64,000 nucleotides of DNA from Lederbergia galactosidilytica. GTDB lineage: Bacteria > Bacillota > Bacilli > Bacillales > Bacillaceae_C. Location of the stretch: NCBI RefSeq assembly GCF_017873565.1, contig NZ_JAGGKH010000006.1, positions 62,001-126,000 on the forward strand, read 5' to 3'. The notes under the pieces were generated by a model. That model did not search any database and was not told the origin of the DNA. It was given only the letters and a program-made list of their open reading frames with translations. The first letter of the stretch is position 1. The number at the start of each line of letters is the position of its first letter. Made by a program: the position numbers and the translations under genes. Positions 53,629 to 62,694 of the stretch are shown here, one piece after another.

Positions 53629-53985
53629 ATGAAAGCAAATAAATTAACAGCTGGACACAATTTAATGTGGGAATCAAGCCGAATGATTTTACCAGAACAT
53701 AAGGAGCAGTTATTGAAAGAACGACGAAACCAAGAGCTCTTTCACATGCCGCAACTCACCGAAGAACAACTTCAAGAAATGGACCTTATCATTCAAGCCG
53801 CTATCAAACAAAATTGTTCTATTACTATAACCTATGCGGAAAAATATGGACCTGCGCAGTTTTCTGGTAAAATCAAAAAGATCAATAGCCAAGAGGCATC
53901 CCTGAAAGTAAGCAATCGACATATGGTGCTAACCCTACCTTTTCACAAAATCCTCCAAATTGAAAAAATGGAAGGAGCCCTTTAA
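53629..53985 (+). CDS. yqjX: YolD-family protein (YqjX)
   Basis: The protein has 118 residues from the second ATG at 53629 (GGGAG site 7 bases upstream); an ATG two codons earlier lies on that site. 'LMWESSRMILPEHKE' at the start and the Sm-like 'ITITYAEKYGPAQFSGKIKK' are typical of YolD-like proteins, which accompany Y-family polymerases and are suggested to be UmuD-like partners. It is cotranscribed with polYB. Confidence 0.9.
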   Translation: MKANKLTAGHNLMWESSRMILPEHKEQLLKERRNQELFHMPQLTEEQLQEMDLIIQAAIKQNCSITITYAEKYGPAQFSGKIKKINSQEASLKVSNRHMVLTLPFHKILQIEKMEGAL

Positions 53986-54003
53986 GTGAGCTCCTTCTCT
54001 TTA
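53970..54003 (+). terminator. Terminator at the yolD-family gene 3' end
   Basis: GAAGGAGC and GCTCCTTC form an 8-base stem across the stop codon, followed by TCTTTAAT. Confidence 0.75.
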
Positions 54004-54129
54004 ATGATCATTTTGCAAGCACCAATTTTTACCTATTATTAATGATTGCCTTAGCCATCGCTGCTATTTCAGTGAAAAGGGGGCCAGCAATGCAGGCTAA
54101 TTTTTATTCATAATATATTGAGCCAAAAT

Positions 54130-54177
54130 GATGGGTAGTTCGCCACAGTCGTGAAACGAACTGACTTCGCACCCATC
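54130..54177. repeat. Nested inverted repeat, unexplained
   Basis: GATGGGT/ACCCATC outer and AGTTCG/CGAACT inner arms make a bulged hairpin in the 258-base gap between the convergent yolD-family and SDR genes. There is no T-run. It could be a decayed small RNA or repeat. Confidence 0.45.
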
Positions 54178-54243
54178 GCCTTATATACAAGAGACATTGC
54201 TCCATACTTTTTCCTCGCTTTATTGTGAGCTTTCTCTCCATGT

Positions 54244-55059
54244 TTATTTTTTATAAAAAGCCTTTTTCCCTACTTTTTCAACTACTCTCGGCATAAGGGT
54301 ATGAAGAATGGCGGCGAAGTTCATCCACCATGGTAAATTAATTTCTCTTTTTGATGTAAGCATTGCTTTCACTATTTGCTCCGCCACATAATGAGGCTCC
54401 AAGACGACCTTTCCTAATTGCTCCAAATAATTCCCCTCTGGATCTGTATGTTCAAAAAAATTTGTTCGAATGGGACCCGGATTCACCGCAGTCACCAAAA
54501 TACTAGCTGGTGCTAATTCCATCCGCAAACTATCCGTATAGCCAAGAACCGCATGTTTAGTAGCTGCATAAGCGCTTGATTTAGGTGTAGCTAATTTTCC
54601 TGCCTGTGAAGCAATATTGATAATATGGGCATGTTTACTGGAACGTAGCAAAGGAATTGCTTCTTTTGTGCAAGTGATCAATCCCAAAACATTCACAGCA
54701 AACATTTTTTCGACTTCTTCTAAGTCTAGCGATTCAGCCTCAGCAAAAATTCCATAACCAGCATTATTAACGAGTACATCAATCTTCCCTATTTGTTCGC
54801 GAATATATTGGAACACATTCTGTATTTCATTCGTAGCTGTTACATCAACTTTTATTGCTGTACAATCCACTTTATATGTTTCTTGGAGCTCATAGGCCAG
54901 TTTGATTAACTCTCCTTCTCGACGAGCGAGCAAAAAAAGGTTAGCTCCATTTTGAGCACATTGCTTTGCAAGTTCTCTACCTAGCCCTCCTGAGGCCCCT
55001 GTGATCACAATTGTTTTTCCTTGTATTCGATTATTTTTCCTCGTTAAACTTTTCTCCAT
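54244..55059 (-). CDS. yqjQ: YqjQ, short-chain dehydrogenase/reductase
   Basis: The protein has 271 residues from the ATG at 55059 (GAGGG site 8 bases upstream). The Rossmann motif is 'VITGASGGLGRELAKQ', 'NNAGYG' follows, and the catalytic Tyr and Lys are in 'SSAYAATKHAVLGY' with Ser in 'NIASQAG'. It is a classical NAD(P)H-dependent SDR of unknown substrate. Its place before proI/namA matches the B. subtilis yqj region. Confidence 0.9.
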   Translation of the reverse strand: MEKSLTRKNNRIQGKTIVITGASGGLGRELAKQCAQNGANLFLLARREGELIKLAYELQETYKVDCTAIKVDVTATNEIQNVFQYIREQIGKIDVLVNNAGYGIFAEAESLDLEEVEKMFAVNVLGLITCTKEAIPLLRSSKHAHIINIASQAGKLATPKSSAYAATKHAVLGYTDSLRMELAPASILVTAVNPGPIRTNFFEHTDPEGNYLEQLGKVVLEPHYVAEQIVKAMLTSKREINLPWWMNFAAILHTLMPRVVEKVGKKAFYKK

Positions 55060-55478
55060 TGCCAATCCCTCATTACGTTTATTATCTATTCAACAGTATA
55101 AATGAAATCTCACTAATCGAATAGGCTTATAAGTTTTTCACTACTTCCTCTTGACAAGCGCGAGGATGATTTGCATAATCAAAGATAACTTCAAGTCAAA
55201 AAACAAGTCAAAAAAGCTCTTTCATCCTAACTTGGATGGAAGTTTTTTATTTTGGGTATTCGGAGTATTGTGTGGAATTCCAGAATTGAAGGATAAATGA
55301 GCGAATAGGATATGTCACTCTTGCGGAAGGATAGAGTTATTTAAAAATCCAGTGGCTTTGCCATAAGGAAACTCCCCACGCACCCGTAGAAACAGGCATA
55401 TTTCATAAGCGGTTTTTCCTATTGAATTCCTCCTTTTATCCGATTACCTTTTATTTTCAAAAGAAGAGAGTGAATAAA
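55060..55478. other. Divergent intergenic region before proI
   Basis: It holds a terminator-like hairpin (55210-55250) and a degenerate GC-richer stretch (about 55300-55400, with CACTCTTGCGGAAGG and AACTCCCCACGCAC) resembling a decayed Bacillus repeat. No T-box motif was found. Confidence 0.5.
55210..55250 (+). terminator. Orphan terminator-like hairpin upstream of proI
   Basis: CTTTCATCC / GGATGGAAG (9 pairs, one G-U) is flanked by AAAAAA and TTTTTTATTTT. No gene ends here on the plus strand, so it may be a leader terminator, a relic, or a minus-strand element. Confidence 0.6.
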
Positions 55479-56303
55479 ATGAAAATAGCCTTTATAGGGG
55501 CAGGCTCTATGGCTGAAGCTATTTTAAAAGGCATACTAAACAAGGAAGCCTGTTCACCTCAAAATCTGTGGGTGACAAATCGGCAGGCACAAGCAAGATT
55601 AGAAAGTTTGCGGGAGCAATATGCAGTGCAAATAACTTATGATTTGCAAGCACTGCTCCATAACGCAGATATGGTGATCTTAGCTGTAAAACCAAAGAAC
55701 GCTGAAGAGATTTTACAACAACTGTCCCCCTATCTCACAAAGCAAATGTTTATCGTTTCAGTGATGGCAGGAATATCGATTGAATCTATCTCTACTAATC
55801 TAAAAAACGATTATGCAGTCGCACGCGTCATGCCCAATACTTCAGCAAGTGTTGGAAAATCCGCGACAGCCATTACTTTTAATGAATTTGTTTCCCAAGA
55901 ACAACAGCAATTAGCCCAAACGATTTTCAAAGCAATTGGCAGTACTGTTATTGTGGAGGAAAATAAGCTTGATGCCATTACAGCCCTTTCCGGAAGCGGT
56001 CCCGCCTACTTTTATTATATCGTCGAGGCGATGGAAAAAGCAGCCGAGCAATTAGGGATTGAAAAAGATATGGCTCGACAACTCATTATTCAAACGATGA
56101 ATGGGGCAATTCATATGTTACAGGAGACAGGCAAAGAGGCGGCCGAATTACGAGATAATGTCACTAGCCCTGGGGGAACAACAGAAGCAGGTCTTAAAGT
56201 TCTTCAGGAACAGGAAGTGGCAAAAACTTTTGCCAATTGTATTTTAGCAGCTGAAAAGCAATCTAAAAAATTAGCTGCTCTATTTCACGAACAAATTAAG
56301 TAA
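55479..56303 (+). CDS. proI: ProI, pyrroline-5-carboxylate reductase
   Basis: The protein has 274 residues from the ATG at 55479, with GAGAGTG 7 bases upstream; the longer frame to 55422 has no site. The NAD(P)H site is 'IAFIGAGSMAEAILKGI' and the C-terminal signature 'DNVTSPGGTTEAGLKVL'. It reduces pyrroline-5-carboxylate to proline. It is followed by namA. Confidence 0.93.
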   Translation: MKIAFIGAGSMAEAILKGILNKEACSPQNLWVTNRQAQARLESLREQYAVQITYDLQALLHNADMVILAVKPKNAEEILQQLSPYLTKQMFIVSVMAGISIESISTNLKNDYAVARVMPNTSASVGKSATAITFNEFVSQEQQQLAQTIFKAIGSTVIVEENKLDAITALSGSGPAYFYYIVEAMEKAAEQLGIEKDMARQLIIQTMNGAIHMLQETGKEAAELRDNVTSPGGTTEAGLKVLQEQEVAKTFANCILAAEKQSKKLAALFHEQIK

Positions 56304-56320
56304 TTTTCTGATTGTTCGTG
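56286..56320 (+). terminator. Hairpin at the proI 3' end
   Basis: CACGAACAA and TTGTTCGTG form a 9-base perfect stem across the proI stop. The tail is not U-rich, so termination may be partial. Confidence 0.45.
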
Positions 56321-56402
56321 AGCTTCCTACTACCCCTTCTTTTCAACCATTGCTATAATGGTACACAGTCATATTTTAAAGGAGTAAAGGAAGTGGTCGA
56401 TA

Positions 56403-57422
56403 ATGTCAATAAAATTATTTGAATCCTATCAGATAAAAAATAAGACATTTAAAAATAGAATTGTGATGTCCCCGATGTGCATGTATTCCTGTGAACAGGA
56501 AGATGGGATGGTTAATGATTGGCATTACACGCATTATACAAGCCGAGCCGTTGGGCAAGTAGGCCTAATCATGGTAGAAGCTACAGCTGTTGTTCCTGAG
56601 GGGAGAATTAGTCCTCAGGATTTAGGAATCTGGAGCGATGAGCATATTACAGGTTTAAAAAAATTAACATCGCGAGTGAAACGACACGGAACGGCAGCTG
56701 GCATTCAACTTGCGCATGCCGGAAGAAAAGCCGTCTTGGAAGGAGATATTCTAGCTCCAAGTGCACTTCCGTTCGATGACAAGATGAAAACGCCAAAAGA
56801 AATGACGATAGAAGAAATAAGGAAAACCGTTGAGGCTTTCGCCATTGCAGCGGAGCGGGCAAAAAAAGCTGATTTTGATGTGATCGAACTTCATGCTGCC
56901 CATGGATATTTAATCAATGAATTCCTCTCGCCGCTCACGAATCATCGTACAGATGATTATGGCGGAACACAAGAAAAGCGTTATCGGCTTTTACGTGAAA
57001 CCATTGATGCCGTTCGCCAAGTTTGGGATGGACCATTGTTTGTCCGGATATCTGCAAATGAATATCACAATGAAGGGCTACATACAAAGGATTTTATCCA
57101 AATCGGGCAGTGGCTGAAAGAGCAAGGTGTAGATTTGATTGATGTAAGTTCAGGTGGGGTTGTCCCTGCTTCAATCCATGTCTATCCTGGTTACCAAGTG
57201 CCATTTGCCGAACAAATCCGTCATGCTGTTAAGATCCCAACTGGAACTGTTGGATTAATTACAAATGGCATCCAAGCTGAAGAAATTCTACAAAATCAAC
57301 GAGCAGATCTTATTTTTGTAGGGCGGGCTTTGCTCCAAAACCCTTATTGGGCAAAAGAAGCTGCAAAAGAATTAAATTATGCCATTAAAGCTCCGGAGCA
57401 ATATCGGAGAGGCTGGGACTAA
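56403..57422 (+). CDS. namA: NamA (YqjM), NADPH dehydrogenase, old yellow enzyme
   Basis: The protein has 339 residues. The active site includes Cys and Tyr in '[14 protein letters not shown]', 'QLAHAGRKA' (substrate-binding His pair region), 'ELHAAHGYL' and 'NHRTDDYGG'. The FMN-binding C-terminal part has '[16 protein letters not shown]'. It reduces activated C=C bonds of enones and some nitro compounds and is often induced by electrophile stress. The length matches YqjM. Confidence 0.94.
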   Translation: MSIKLFESYQIKNKTFKNRIVMSPMCMYSCEQEDGMVNDWHYTHYTSRAVGQVGLIMVEATAVVPEGRISPQDLGIWSDEHITGLKKLTSRVKRHGTAAGIQLAHAGRKAVLEGDILAPSALPFDDKMKTPKEMTIEEIRKTVEAFAIAAERAKKADFDVIELHAAHGYLINEFLSPLTNHRTDDYGGTQEKRYRLLRETIDAVRQVWDGPLFVRISANEYHNEGLHTKDFIQIGQWLKEQGVDLIDVSSGGVVPASIHVYPGYQVPFAEQIRHAVKIPTGTVGLITNGIQAEEILQNQRADLIFVGRALLQNPYWAKEAAKELNYAIKAPEQYRRGWD

Positions 57423-57490
57423 AACAATCATGCACATGTTTTGATTAATGCAGATTAGTAAATGTTCTGGATAAAAATCTTAGCTGGACC

Positions 57491-57531
57491 AAAAAACGAT
57501 TGCCCTATTATGATTTATGTGGGGCAATCGT
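57491..57531 (-). terminator. Terminator at the rnz 3' end
   Basis: CGATTGCCC and GGGCAATCG arms with a 15-base loop are followed by TTTTTTGG on the minus strand, overlapping the rnz stop region. Confidence 0.85.
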
Positions 57532-58437
57532 CATTTGCGAAAAGTCGTTGGATAATTGTGTGTTTGGGAAAATGTTTCTCGCTTCATGCACAAGTTGATC
57601 CCAATCTGCTTTTAAATACCGGGAGCTAATATGATTTAAGATTAATTCTTGAACCCCAGCTTCTTTAGCTATATTGGCTGCTTGCGTAGTAGTAGAATGA
57701 AAATACTCCACAGCCATTTCTTCATTACCGGCAGCAAAAGTGGCTTCGTGGACAAGTACATCTGCTTTTTCTGCCAATTGTAAAGCATTAGCGCATGGAC
57801 GGGTATCACCAAGAATCGTAATAATTCGTCCTTTTATATCAGGGCCTAAAAAATCTAATCCTGACACAGTTTCACCATGATCTAATTGGACGGATTCTCC
57901 CATTTTTAATTTTTTATAGATGGGACCTGGGGGAATACCTTTTGCCTTAAGACGTCCAGAATCAAGAGTTCCAGGCCGATCTCGTTCGGTAATTCTAAAA
58001 CCGAAACTCGGAATACCATGATCTAAGAGAGCTGTTTCAACAAGAAATTGGTCATCTTCGAAAATGCATCCTTCTTCTATTTCAATAATGGTTAAGGGAT
58101 AGCGTAATCGAGTTTGACTGACACTAAGGGAGACCTCGATAAAGTCACGAATTCCTTTTGGCCCATAGATGGTCAATTCTGTCGTTCCCCCTTGGAAGGA
58201 TCGGCTCCCGATTAAACCAGGCAATCCATATATATGATCTCCATGCAAATGGGAGATAAAAATCTTTTCAATTTTCCCTGGTTTTAATGAGGTATGTAAA
58301 ATTTGATGTTGGGTTGCTTCCCCACAATCGAAAAGCCATACAGCATTTCGCTCCTGAAGCAACATCAACGCAAGTGATGAGACATTACGTTGTTTGGCAG
58401 GCATCCCAGCTCCAGTACCTAAAAATAAAAGTTCCAT
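57508..58437 (-). CDS. rnz: RNase Z, tRNA 3' processing endonuclease
   Basis: The protein has 309 residues from the ATG at 58437 with a GGGGGTG site 6 bases upstream. '[20 protein letters not shown]' opens the metallo-beta-lactamase fold, and the zinc site is '[14 protein letters not shown]'. Later ligands are in 'LGDTRPC' and 'LNHISSRY'. It cleaves the 3' trailer of CCA-less tRNA precursors. Its place between namA and zwf matches B. subtilis. Confidence 0.95.
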   Translation of the reverse strand: MELLFLGTGAGMPAKQRNVSSLALMLLQERNAVWLFDCGEATQHQILHTSLKPGKIEKIFISHLHGDHIYGLPGLIGSRSFQGGTTELTIYGPKGIRDFIEVSLSVSQTRLRYPLTIIEIEEGCIFEDDQFLVETALLDHGIPSFGFRITERDRPGTLDSGRLKAKGIPPGPIYKKLKMGESVQLDHGETVSGLDFLGPDIKGRIITILGDTRPCANALQLAEKADVLVHEATFAAGNEEMAVEYFHSTTTQAANIAKEAGVQELILNHISSRYLKADWDQLVHEARNIFPNTQLSNDFSQMTIAPHKS

Positions 58438-58590
58438 TCTGCACCCCCAAATGATCGTTTTCATATATTTTACCATTATGAGCTGGTTAAGGGGAAATTT
58501 GCAAATTTTTGATCCAATAGTCGAGTTTTTTCAACAAAGTTGATAAAATAAATATATAGGTATTACTTATAAAAAAGTGAGGTTGACGAA

Positions 58591-60081
58591 ATGATTCAAT
58601 CAGAAACACCTGCATCTTTGATTACAATATTTGGAGCAACAGGCGATTTAGCGAAGAGAAAACTTTATCCTTCCCTTTATCACCTTTTTACAAAAGGGCA
58701 ACTAGCCGAACATTTTGCTGTAATTGGTGTTGGGCGAAGACCATGGAGCAATGATGTATTACGAGCTCATGTGAAAGATTCTGTGCTATCTTCTATTCCC
58801 GAAGCCGAAAACGTCGAGACATTTATTTCTCGTTTTTATTATCAAGCTCATGATGTATCCGATTCTGCATCTTACATACAATTGAAAGAGTTAGCGAACG
58901 ATTTGGACGAAAAATATTCCTTACAAGGGAATCGAATTTTCTATCTAGCTATGGCACCTGAATTTTTCGGAACGATTGCTGAACATCTAAAACAAGATGG
59001 ATTAACAGATACTCCTGGTTTCCATAGACTTGTCATTGAAAAGCCTTTTGGACATGATTTGGAATCAGCTAAAGAGTTAAATAAACGAATTCGTAATGTG
59101 TTTGATGAAAATGATATTTATCGTATCGATCATTACCTTGGAAAAGAAATGGTGCAAAATATCGAAGTGATTCGCTTTGCCAATGCCATTTTCGAACCGC
59201 TTTGGAATAATCGCTTTATTTCTAATATCCAGGTGACTTCAAGCGAGGTCTTAGGTGTCGAGGAACGTGGAGGGTATTATGAAAATAGTGGTGCTCTACG
59301 TGATATGGTACAAAATCATATGCTACAAATGGTTGCCTTATTAGCTATGGAGCCTCCAATTCGCTTAACACCTCAAGAAATTCGCAGTGAAAAGGTAAAA
59401 GTTTTAAGAGCTTTAAAACCAATGAAGGATGAAGAAGTTGAAAGCTATTTTGTTCGCGGACAATATGGACCAAGTACCAATTCAGAGCAGCCTGCGCTTG
59501 GTTACCGTGAAGAAACAAATGTACAGCCTGACTCTAACACAGCTACTTTTGTAGCAGGAAAATTAATGATTGATAATTTCCGTTGGGCAGGTGTTCCTTT
59601 TTATATCCGAACAGGCAAGCGGATGTCAACAAAATCAACAAAAATCATTATCCAATTTAAAGATGTGCCAATGAATTTATATTATAATTCTGATGAGAAG
59701 TTGGCTCCTAATTTACTTGTCATTCATATTCAACCTGAAGAAGGAATCACTCTCCACTTAAATGCAAAGAATACTGGACATTCTATGGAGACGAAACCAG
59801 TAAAACTGGACTTTTCAACGAATGATATTGCCGGGTATAATACACCTGAAGCATATGAAAAACTTCTTCATGATTGCCTACGCGGTGATGCAACTAACTT
59901 TACACACTGGGATGAAGTTGCGCTTTCTTGGAATTTCGTTGATAAAATTAGCCGGGTATGGGAAGAAAACAAGGCAGCATTTCCTAATTATCCTGCCGGT
60001 ACAATGGGTCCAGTGGAAGCTGACCAATTATTAGAAAAAGACGGATTCCAGTGGTGGTCTGTCACAAATGATGAAAACTGA
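58591..60081 (+). CDS. zwf: Zwf, glucose-6-phosphate 1-dehydrogenase
   Basis: The protein has 496 residues. The NADP site is 'TIFGATGDLAKRKLYPSL', and the substrate signature 'RIDHYLGKEMVQN' contains the catalytic Lys. It is the first step of the pentose phosphate pathway. It is divergent from rnz. The gnd homologue that lies next to zwf in B. subtilis is absent; a YueI-like gene follows instead. Confidence 0.95.
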   Translation: MIQSETPASLITIFGATGDLAKRKLYPSLYHLFTKGQLAEHFAVIGVGRRPWSNDVLRAHVKDSVLSSIPEAENVETFISRFYYQAHDVSDSASYIQLKELANDLDEKYSLQGNRIFYLAMAPEFFGTIAEHLKQDGLTDTPGFHRLVIEKPFGHDLESAKELNKRIRNVFDENDIYRIDHYLGKEMVQNIEVIRFANAIFEPLWNNRFISNIQVTSSEVLGVEERGGYYENSGALRDMVQNHMLQMVALLAMEPPIRLTPQEIRSEKVKVLRALKPMKDEEVESYFVRGQYGPSTNSEQPALGYREETNVQPDSNTATFVAGKLMIDNFRWAGVPFYIRTGKRMSTKSTKIIIQFKDVPMNLYYNSDEKLAPNLLVIHIQPEEGITLHLNAKNTGHSMETKPVKLDFSTNDIAGYNTPEAYEKLLHDCLRGDATNFTHWDEVALSWNFVDKISRVWEENKAAFPNYPAGTMGPVEADQLLEKDGFQWWSVTNDEN

Positions 60082-60093
60082 TTATTGATTGTC

Positions 60094-60120
60094 GGAGGGG
60101 CTGCAAATCCATGCCCCTCC
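60094..60120 (+). terminator. Probable terminator after zwf
   Basis: GGAGGGGC and GCCCCTCC form an 8-base perfect GC-rich stem 12 bases beyond the zwf stop. The tail (TATTCTCATT) is only partly U-rich. Confidence 0.55.
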
Positions 60121-60176
60121 TATTCTCATTAACAGTTAAACATTTTTTTGAATATAGTATCGCGGAGGTGTTTACC

Positions 60177-60620
60177 GTGGATCGAACAAATATAGACGAT
60201 TATCTTGAAAAGGGTATGTATGGGGAAAAGCAAATAAAACCTGCAGAACGCAAAAAATACCTTGGAACCTTAAGAGAAAGAATTGTCGTTGCCTTAACTA
60301 AAGGGCAAGTTATGGAACAAGGTACCTACCCAGAAGTAGTACAATTGATGAAAGAAAATCCTAAAGCAACATTATTACTTAATGGGGATCTAGATTATAG
60401 TTATATATCCGACTATATCGCCATAGCAAGAAACAACCAAATAGCCTTTTCTATTATTAACAATCATACGGCTGATACCAATATTGGATTAGTGCTCACA
60501 TATAACCATGCCATAGAAAAAGATGAGATCTTTATTTCTAAAAAAAAGGAGCAGCAACAGCCGCCCACAAAGAAAAAAAAGGGAATTTTTTCTGGATTAA
60601 AAAGCTTTTTAAGGAAATGA
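60177..60620 (+). CDS. YueI-like protein (DUF1694)
   Basis: The protein has 147 residues from the GTG at 60177, which has a GGAGG site 6-7 bases upstream; the frame's earlier ATG at 60111 overlaps the zwf terminator and lacks a site. 'MYGEKQIKPAERKKYLGTLR' and 'YSYISDYIAIARNNQIAFSI' fit the DUF1694/YueI family of unknown function. The C-terminus is Lys/Gln-rich, ending in 'GIFSGLKSFLRK', perhaps an amphipathic tail. It is convergent with polYA, with a 12-base gap. Confidence 0.8.
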   Translation: MDRTNIDDYLEKGMYGEKQIKPAERKKYLGTLRERIVVALTKGQVMEQGTYPEVVQLMKENPKATLLLNGDLDYSYISDYIAIARNNQIAFSIINNHTADTNIGLVLTYNHAIEKDEIFISKKKEQQQPPTKKKKGIFSGLKSFLRK

Positions 60621-60632
60621 CATAATATATAT

Positions 60633-61823
60633 TTAATCAAAGTCCTTCCCTTTCTTGAAGATCGCATGACCATATTTATCGCGAAGTTGATCAACCACTT
60701 GATGAAGCGGCTCAAGTTTTGCCGCTTTTTCAAATGTAAAAAGATTAAGCTGTTCATTGGCTTGATCTTCATCGACAAGATCCAACCCCGTAATACCTAG
60801 AAGACGAACCGGGTGTCCATTCCAATTTTCAATAAATAAACTTTTAGCTTCCAAAAAGATCTCATCAGATCGAATCAAAGGGTTGCGTAATTTCCTTCCC
60901 CGTGTGATGGTTTTACGATCTTTATAACGAATGGTAATCGCCACATTCATGGTTAGGTATCCTTTTTTCTTCATTCTATCTGAAACACTCTTAGCTAATT
61001 TCTCAAGAACAGCAAGCAACTCGGCCTGAATAGCTAAATCTTGCGGCAAAGTTACAGAATTACCGACACTTTTATTTTCAGCTGCTGCGTCGGGATCAAC
61101 AGCACGAATGTCTTCACCATTAGCCCGTTCTTTCAATTTTAGTCCTCGAATCCCTAATGTAGCGCGAAGCTGCATATCATTTGCTTTTGCCAAGTCACCA
61201 ATTGTTTTAATCTGTAAATCAGCCATTTTTATCGCCGTTTTTTCGCCGACTCCATGCATTTCTACTACAGGCAAGGGCCACAAAATATGAGGGACATCTC
61301 TTTTACGTAACACTGTGATTCCAAGTGGTTTTTTCATATCAGAAGCCATTTTCGCCAAAAACTTATTCGGTGCAATGCCAATACTACAAGGCAAATCTAA
61401 TTGGTTTAGCAGCAGTTGTTGAATTCGATTGGCAATTTCTAAAGGGCTTCCCAGTTCTTGACATGCTGAAATGTCTATGTATCCTTCATCGATCGAAACA
61501 GGTTCCACTAAATCAGAAAACGTTCGTAACAGCTCAAACATTGCTTGTGAAGCTTGACGATAGCGCTCAAAATTCGGTCTCTTTACAAGTAAATTTGGAC
61601 AGAGTTTCTTCGCTTCCCAAAGGGGCATCGGCGTCTTGACTCCAAACTTCCGTGCCTCATAACTGCATGTCACAACAATTCCTTTTCTTTGCCTCTCATC
61701 CCCTGCAATGGCCAAAGGTTTCCCCTTCAATGTTGGATCATAAGCCATTTCTACAGAAGCAAAGAAGCTGTTCATATCCACATGTAAAATAACACGGCCT
61801 TTTTTTGGATAGAATTGCTGCAC
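60633..61823 (-). CDS. polYA: PolYA (DinB, YqjH), DNA polymerase IV
   Basis: The protein has 396 residues. Catalytic residues are in 'HVDMNSFFASVEMAYDP' and 'SIDEGYIDIS', and the steric gate Phe lies in the first motif. The clamp-binding motif 'QLNLFTFEK' is near 365. It is a translesion polymerase of the DinB branch. It starts with GTG after GAGGATG. No LexA box was seen upstream, unlike polYB. Confidence 0.94.
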   Translation of the reverse strand: MQQFYPKKGRVILHVDMNSFFASVEMAYDPTLKGKPLAIAGDERQRKGIVVTCSYEARKFGVKTPMPLWEAKKLCPNLLVKRPNFERYRQASQAMFELLRTFSDLVEPVSIDEGYIDISACQELGSPLEIANRIQQLLLNQLDLPCSIGIAPNKFLAKMASDMKKPLGITVLRKRDVPHILWPLPVVEMHGVGEKTAIKMADLQIKTIGDLAKANDMQLRATLGIRGLKLKERANGEDIRAVDPDAAAENKSVGNSVTLPQDLAIQAELLAVLEKLAKSVSDRMKKKGYLTMNVAITIRYKDRKTITRGRKLRNPLIRSDEIFLEAKSLFIENWNGHPVRLLGITGLDLVDEDQANEQLNLFTFEKAAKLEPLHQVVDQLRDKYGHAIFKKGKDFD

Positions 61824-61858
61824 ATTAAATCATCCTCTGAAAAAAATAAAACTAGTGA

Positions 61859-62323
61859 TTAAGCTTCTTGCTGTAACTCAATCATATAATTTCTAATTTC
61901 TTTTACACCATCTAAAACATTTAGTAATTCGTCAGGATCAATCATTGTGATCAATCGATCTTGTAAATTAGCGATAGAAGAAAAATACTTGGTTTTATGA
62001 TAAGCGACAAGTCCAACTTGTTGCAATGCCTCAGAAGGAATTTCGAGGATCTCTTTAGCGTCATGAACAGCTAAACCATACGAAAATTCTTTCGTTTGAA
62101 TAACAAGTAGACGCGCTTCCATATTCATCGGGGTTGCGCTTTCATATAAAATCGTTGCTAAATCTAAAACGGGAATTAATTCATCTCTAGATCTTACGAC
62201 TCCCCTTACATAAGAAGGTAGATGAGGTATGGGATTAATTTCTTCCATTTTTTCAATTGAAATGATGTACTGTACAGGGATAGCATATTCTTCATTCCCG
62301 GCACTAAAAACAACACTCGTCAT
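61859..62323 (-). CDS. CheW-like chemotaxis coupling protein
   Basis: The protein has about 154 residues; the start is uncertain between ATG 62323 and TTG starts at 62329 or 62341. The CheW SH3-like fold is shown by 'GNEEYAIPVQYIISIEKME', 'PHLPSYVRGVVRSRDELIPV' and 'VIQTKEFSYGLAVHDAKEIL'. CheW links chemoreceptors to CheA. It is not inside the large fla/che operon, so it is a second or stand-alone copy. No methyl-accepting protein is nearby. Confidence 0.85.
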   Translation of the reverse strand: MTSVVFSAGNEEYAIPVQYIISIEKMEEINPIPHLPSYVRGVVRSRDELIPVLDLATILYESATPMNMEARLLVIQTKEFSYGLAVHDAKEILEIPSEALQQVGLVAYHKTKYFSSIANLQDRLITMIDPDELLNVLDGVKEIRNYMIELQQEA

Positions 62324-62694
62324 AGACAATTTTTTACACAATCCTTTCTAAAAAGGGTTAGAAAAACAGGCATGACCGTTTCCCTACCGAGATTTTACAT
62401 GATAAGAGAGAAAAATTGATTAATACTGGATTCGTTCCAGTGCCAAATTTTCGGTTCTTTCCTATGAGGAGCAACATCAGTTCGTCCTTTATATCTAAAT
62501 ATAGGTAGTAAGACGAGTGGCTCGAAGGATACGAGTCCATTGACGTTACGAAATACAGGTTGGTACTATAGTGCAGGCTTAACCCGCGACAGAATGTCAC
62601 TGATTAAGCCTGCTGCTAGAAAGGCATGTCTTTGTCTTTAGACTACATCCTTTGCCAAAAAGTTTGTACACGCTAAACAGACATTTCGCCTTAC
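62324..62694. other. Intergenic region with structured sequence
   Basis: There is no credible gene; the 80-codon frame at 62358-62600 covers hairpins. A long stem-loop (62573-62613) and a smaller one (GGCTCG/CGAGTCC, 62520-62538) occupy it. Confidence 0.5.
62573..62613. repeat. Extended stem-loop of unknown role
   Basis: GCAGGCTTAA and TTAAGCCTGC form a perfect 10-base stem with an inner GACA/TGTC pair set. It has no U-tract on either side. It could belong to an untranslated leader, a small RNA or a repeat. Confidence 0.6.

Noticed and set aside
55060-55478. T-box riboswitch for proI
   Set aside because: The conserved GGTGGTACCGCG-type T-box and specifier loop were looked for and not found.
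62358-62600. 80-codon minus-strand frame
   Set aside because: Overlaps hairpins and has no start signal.
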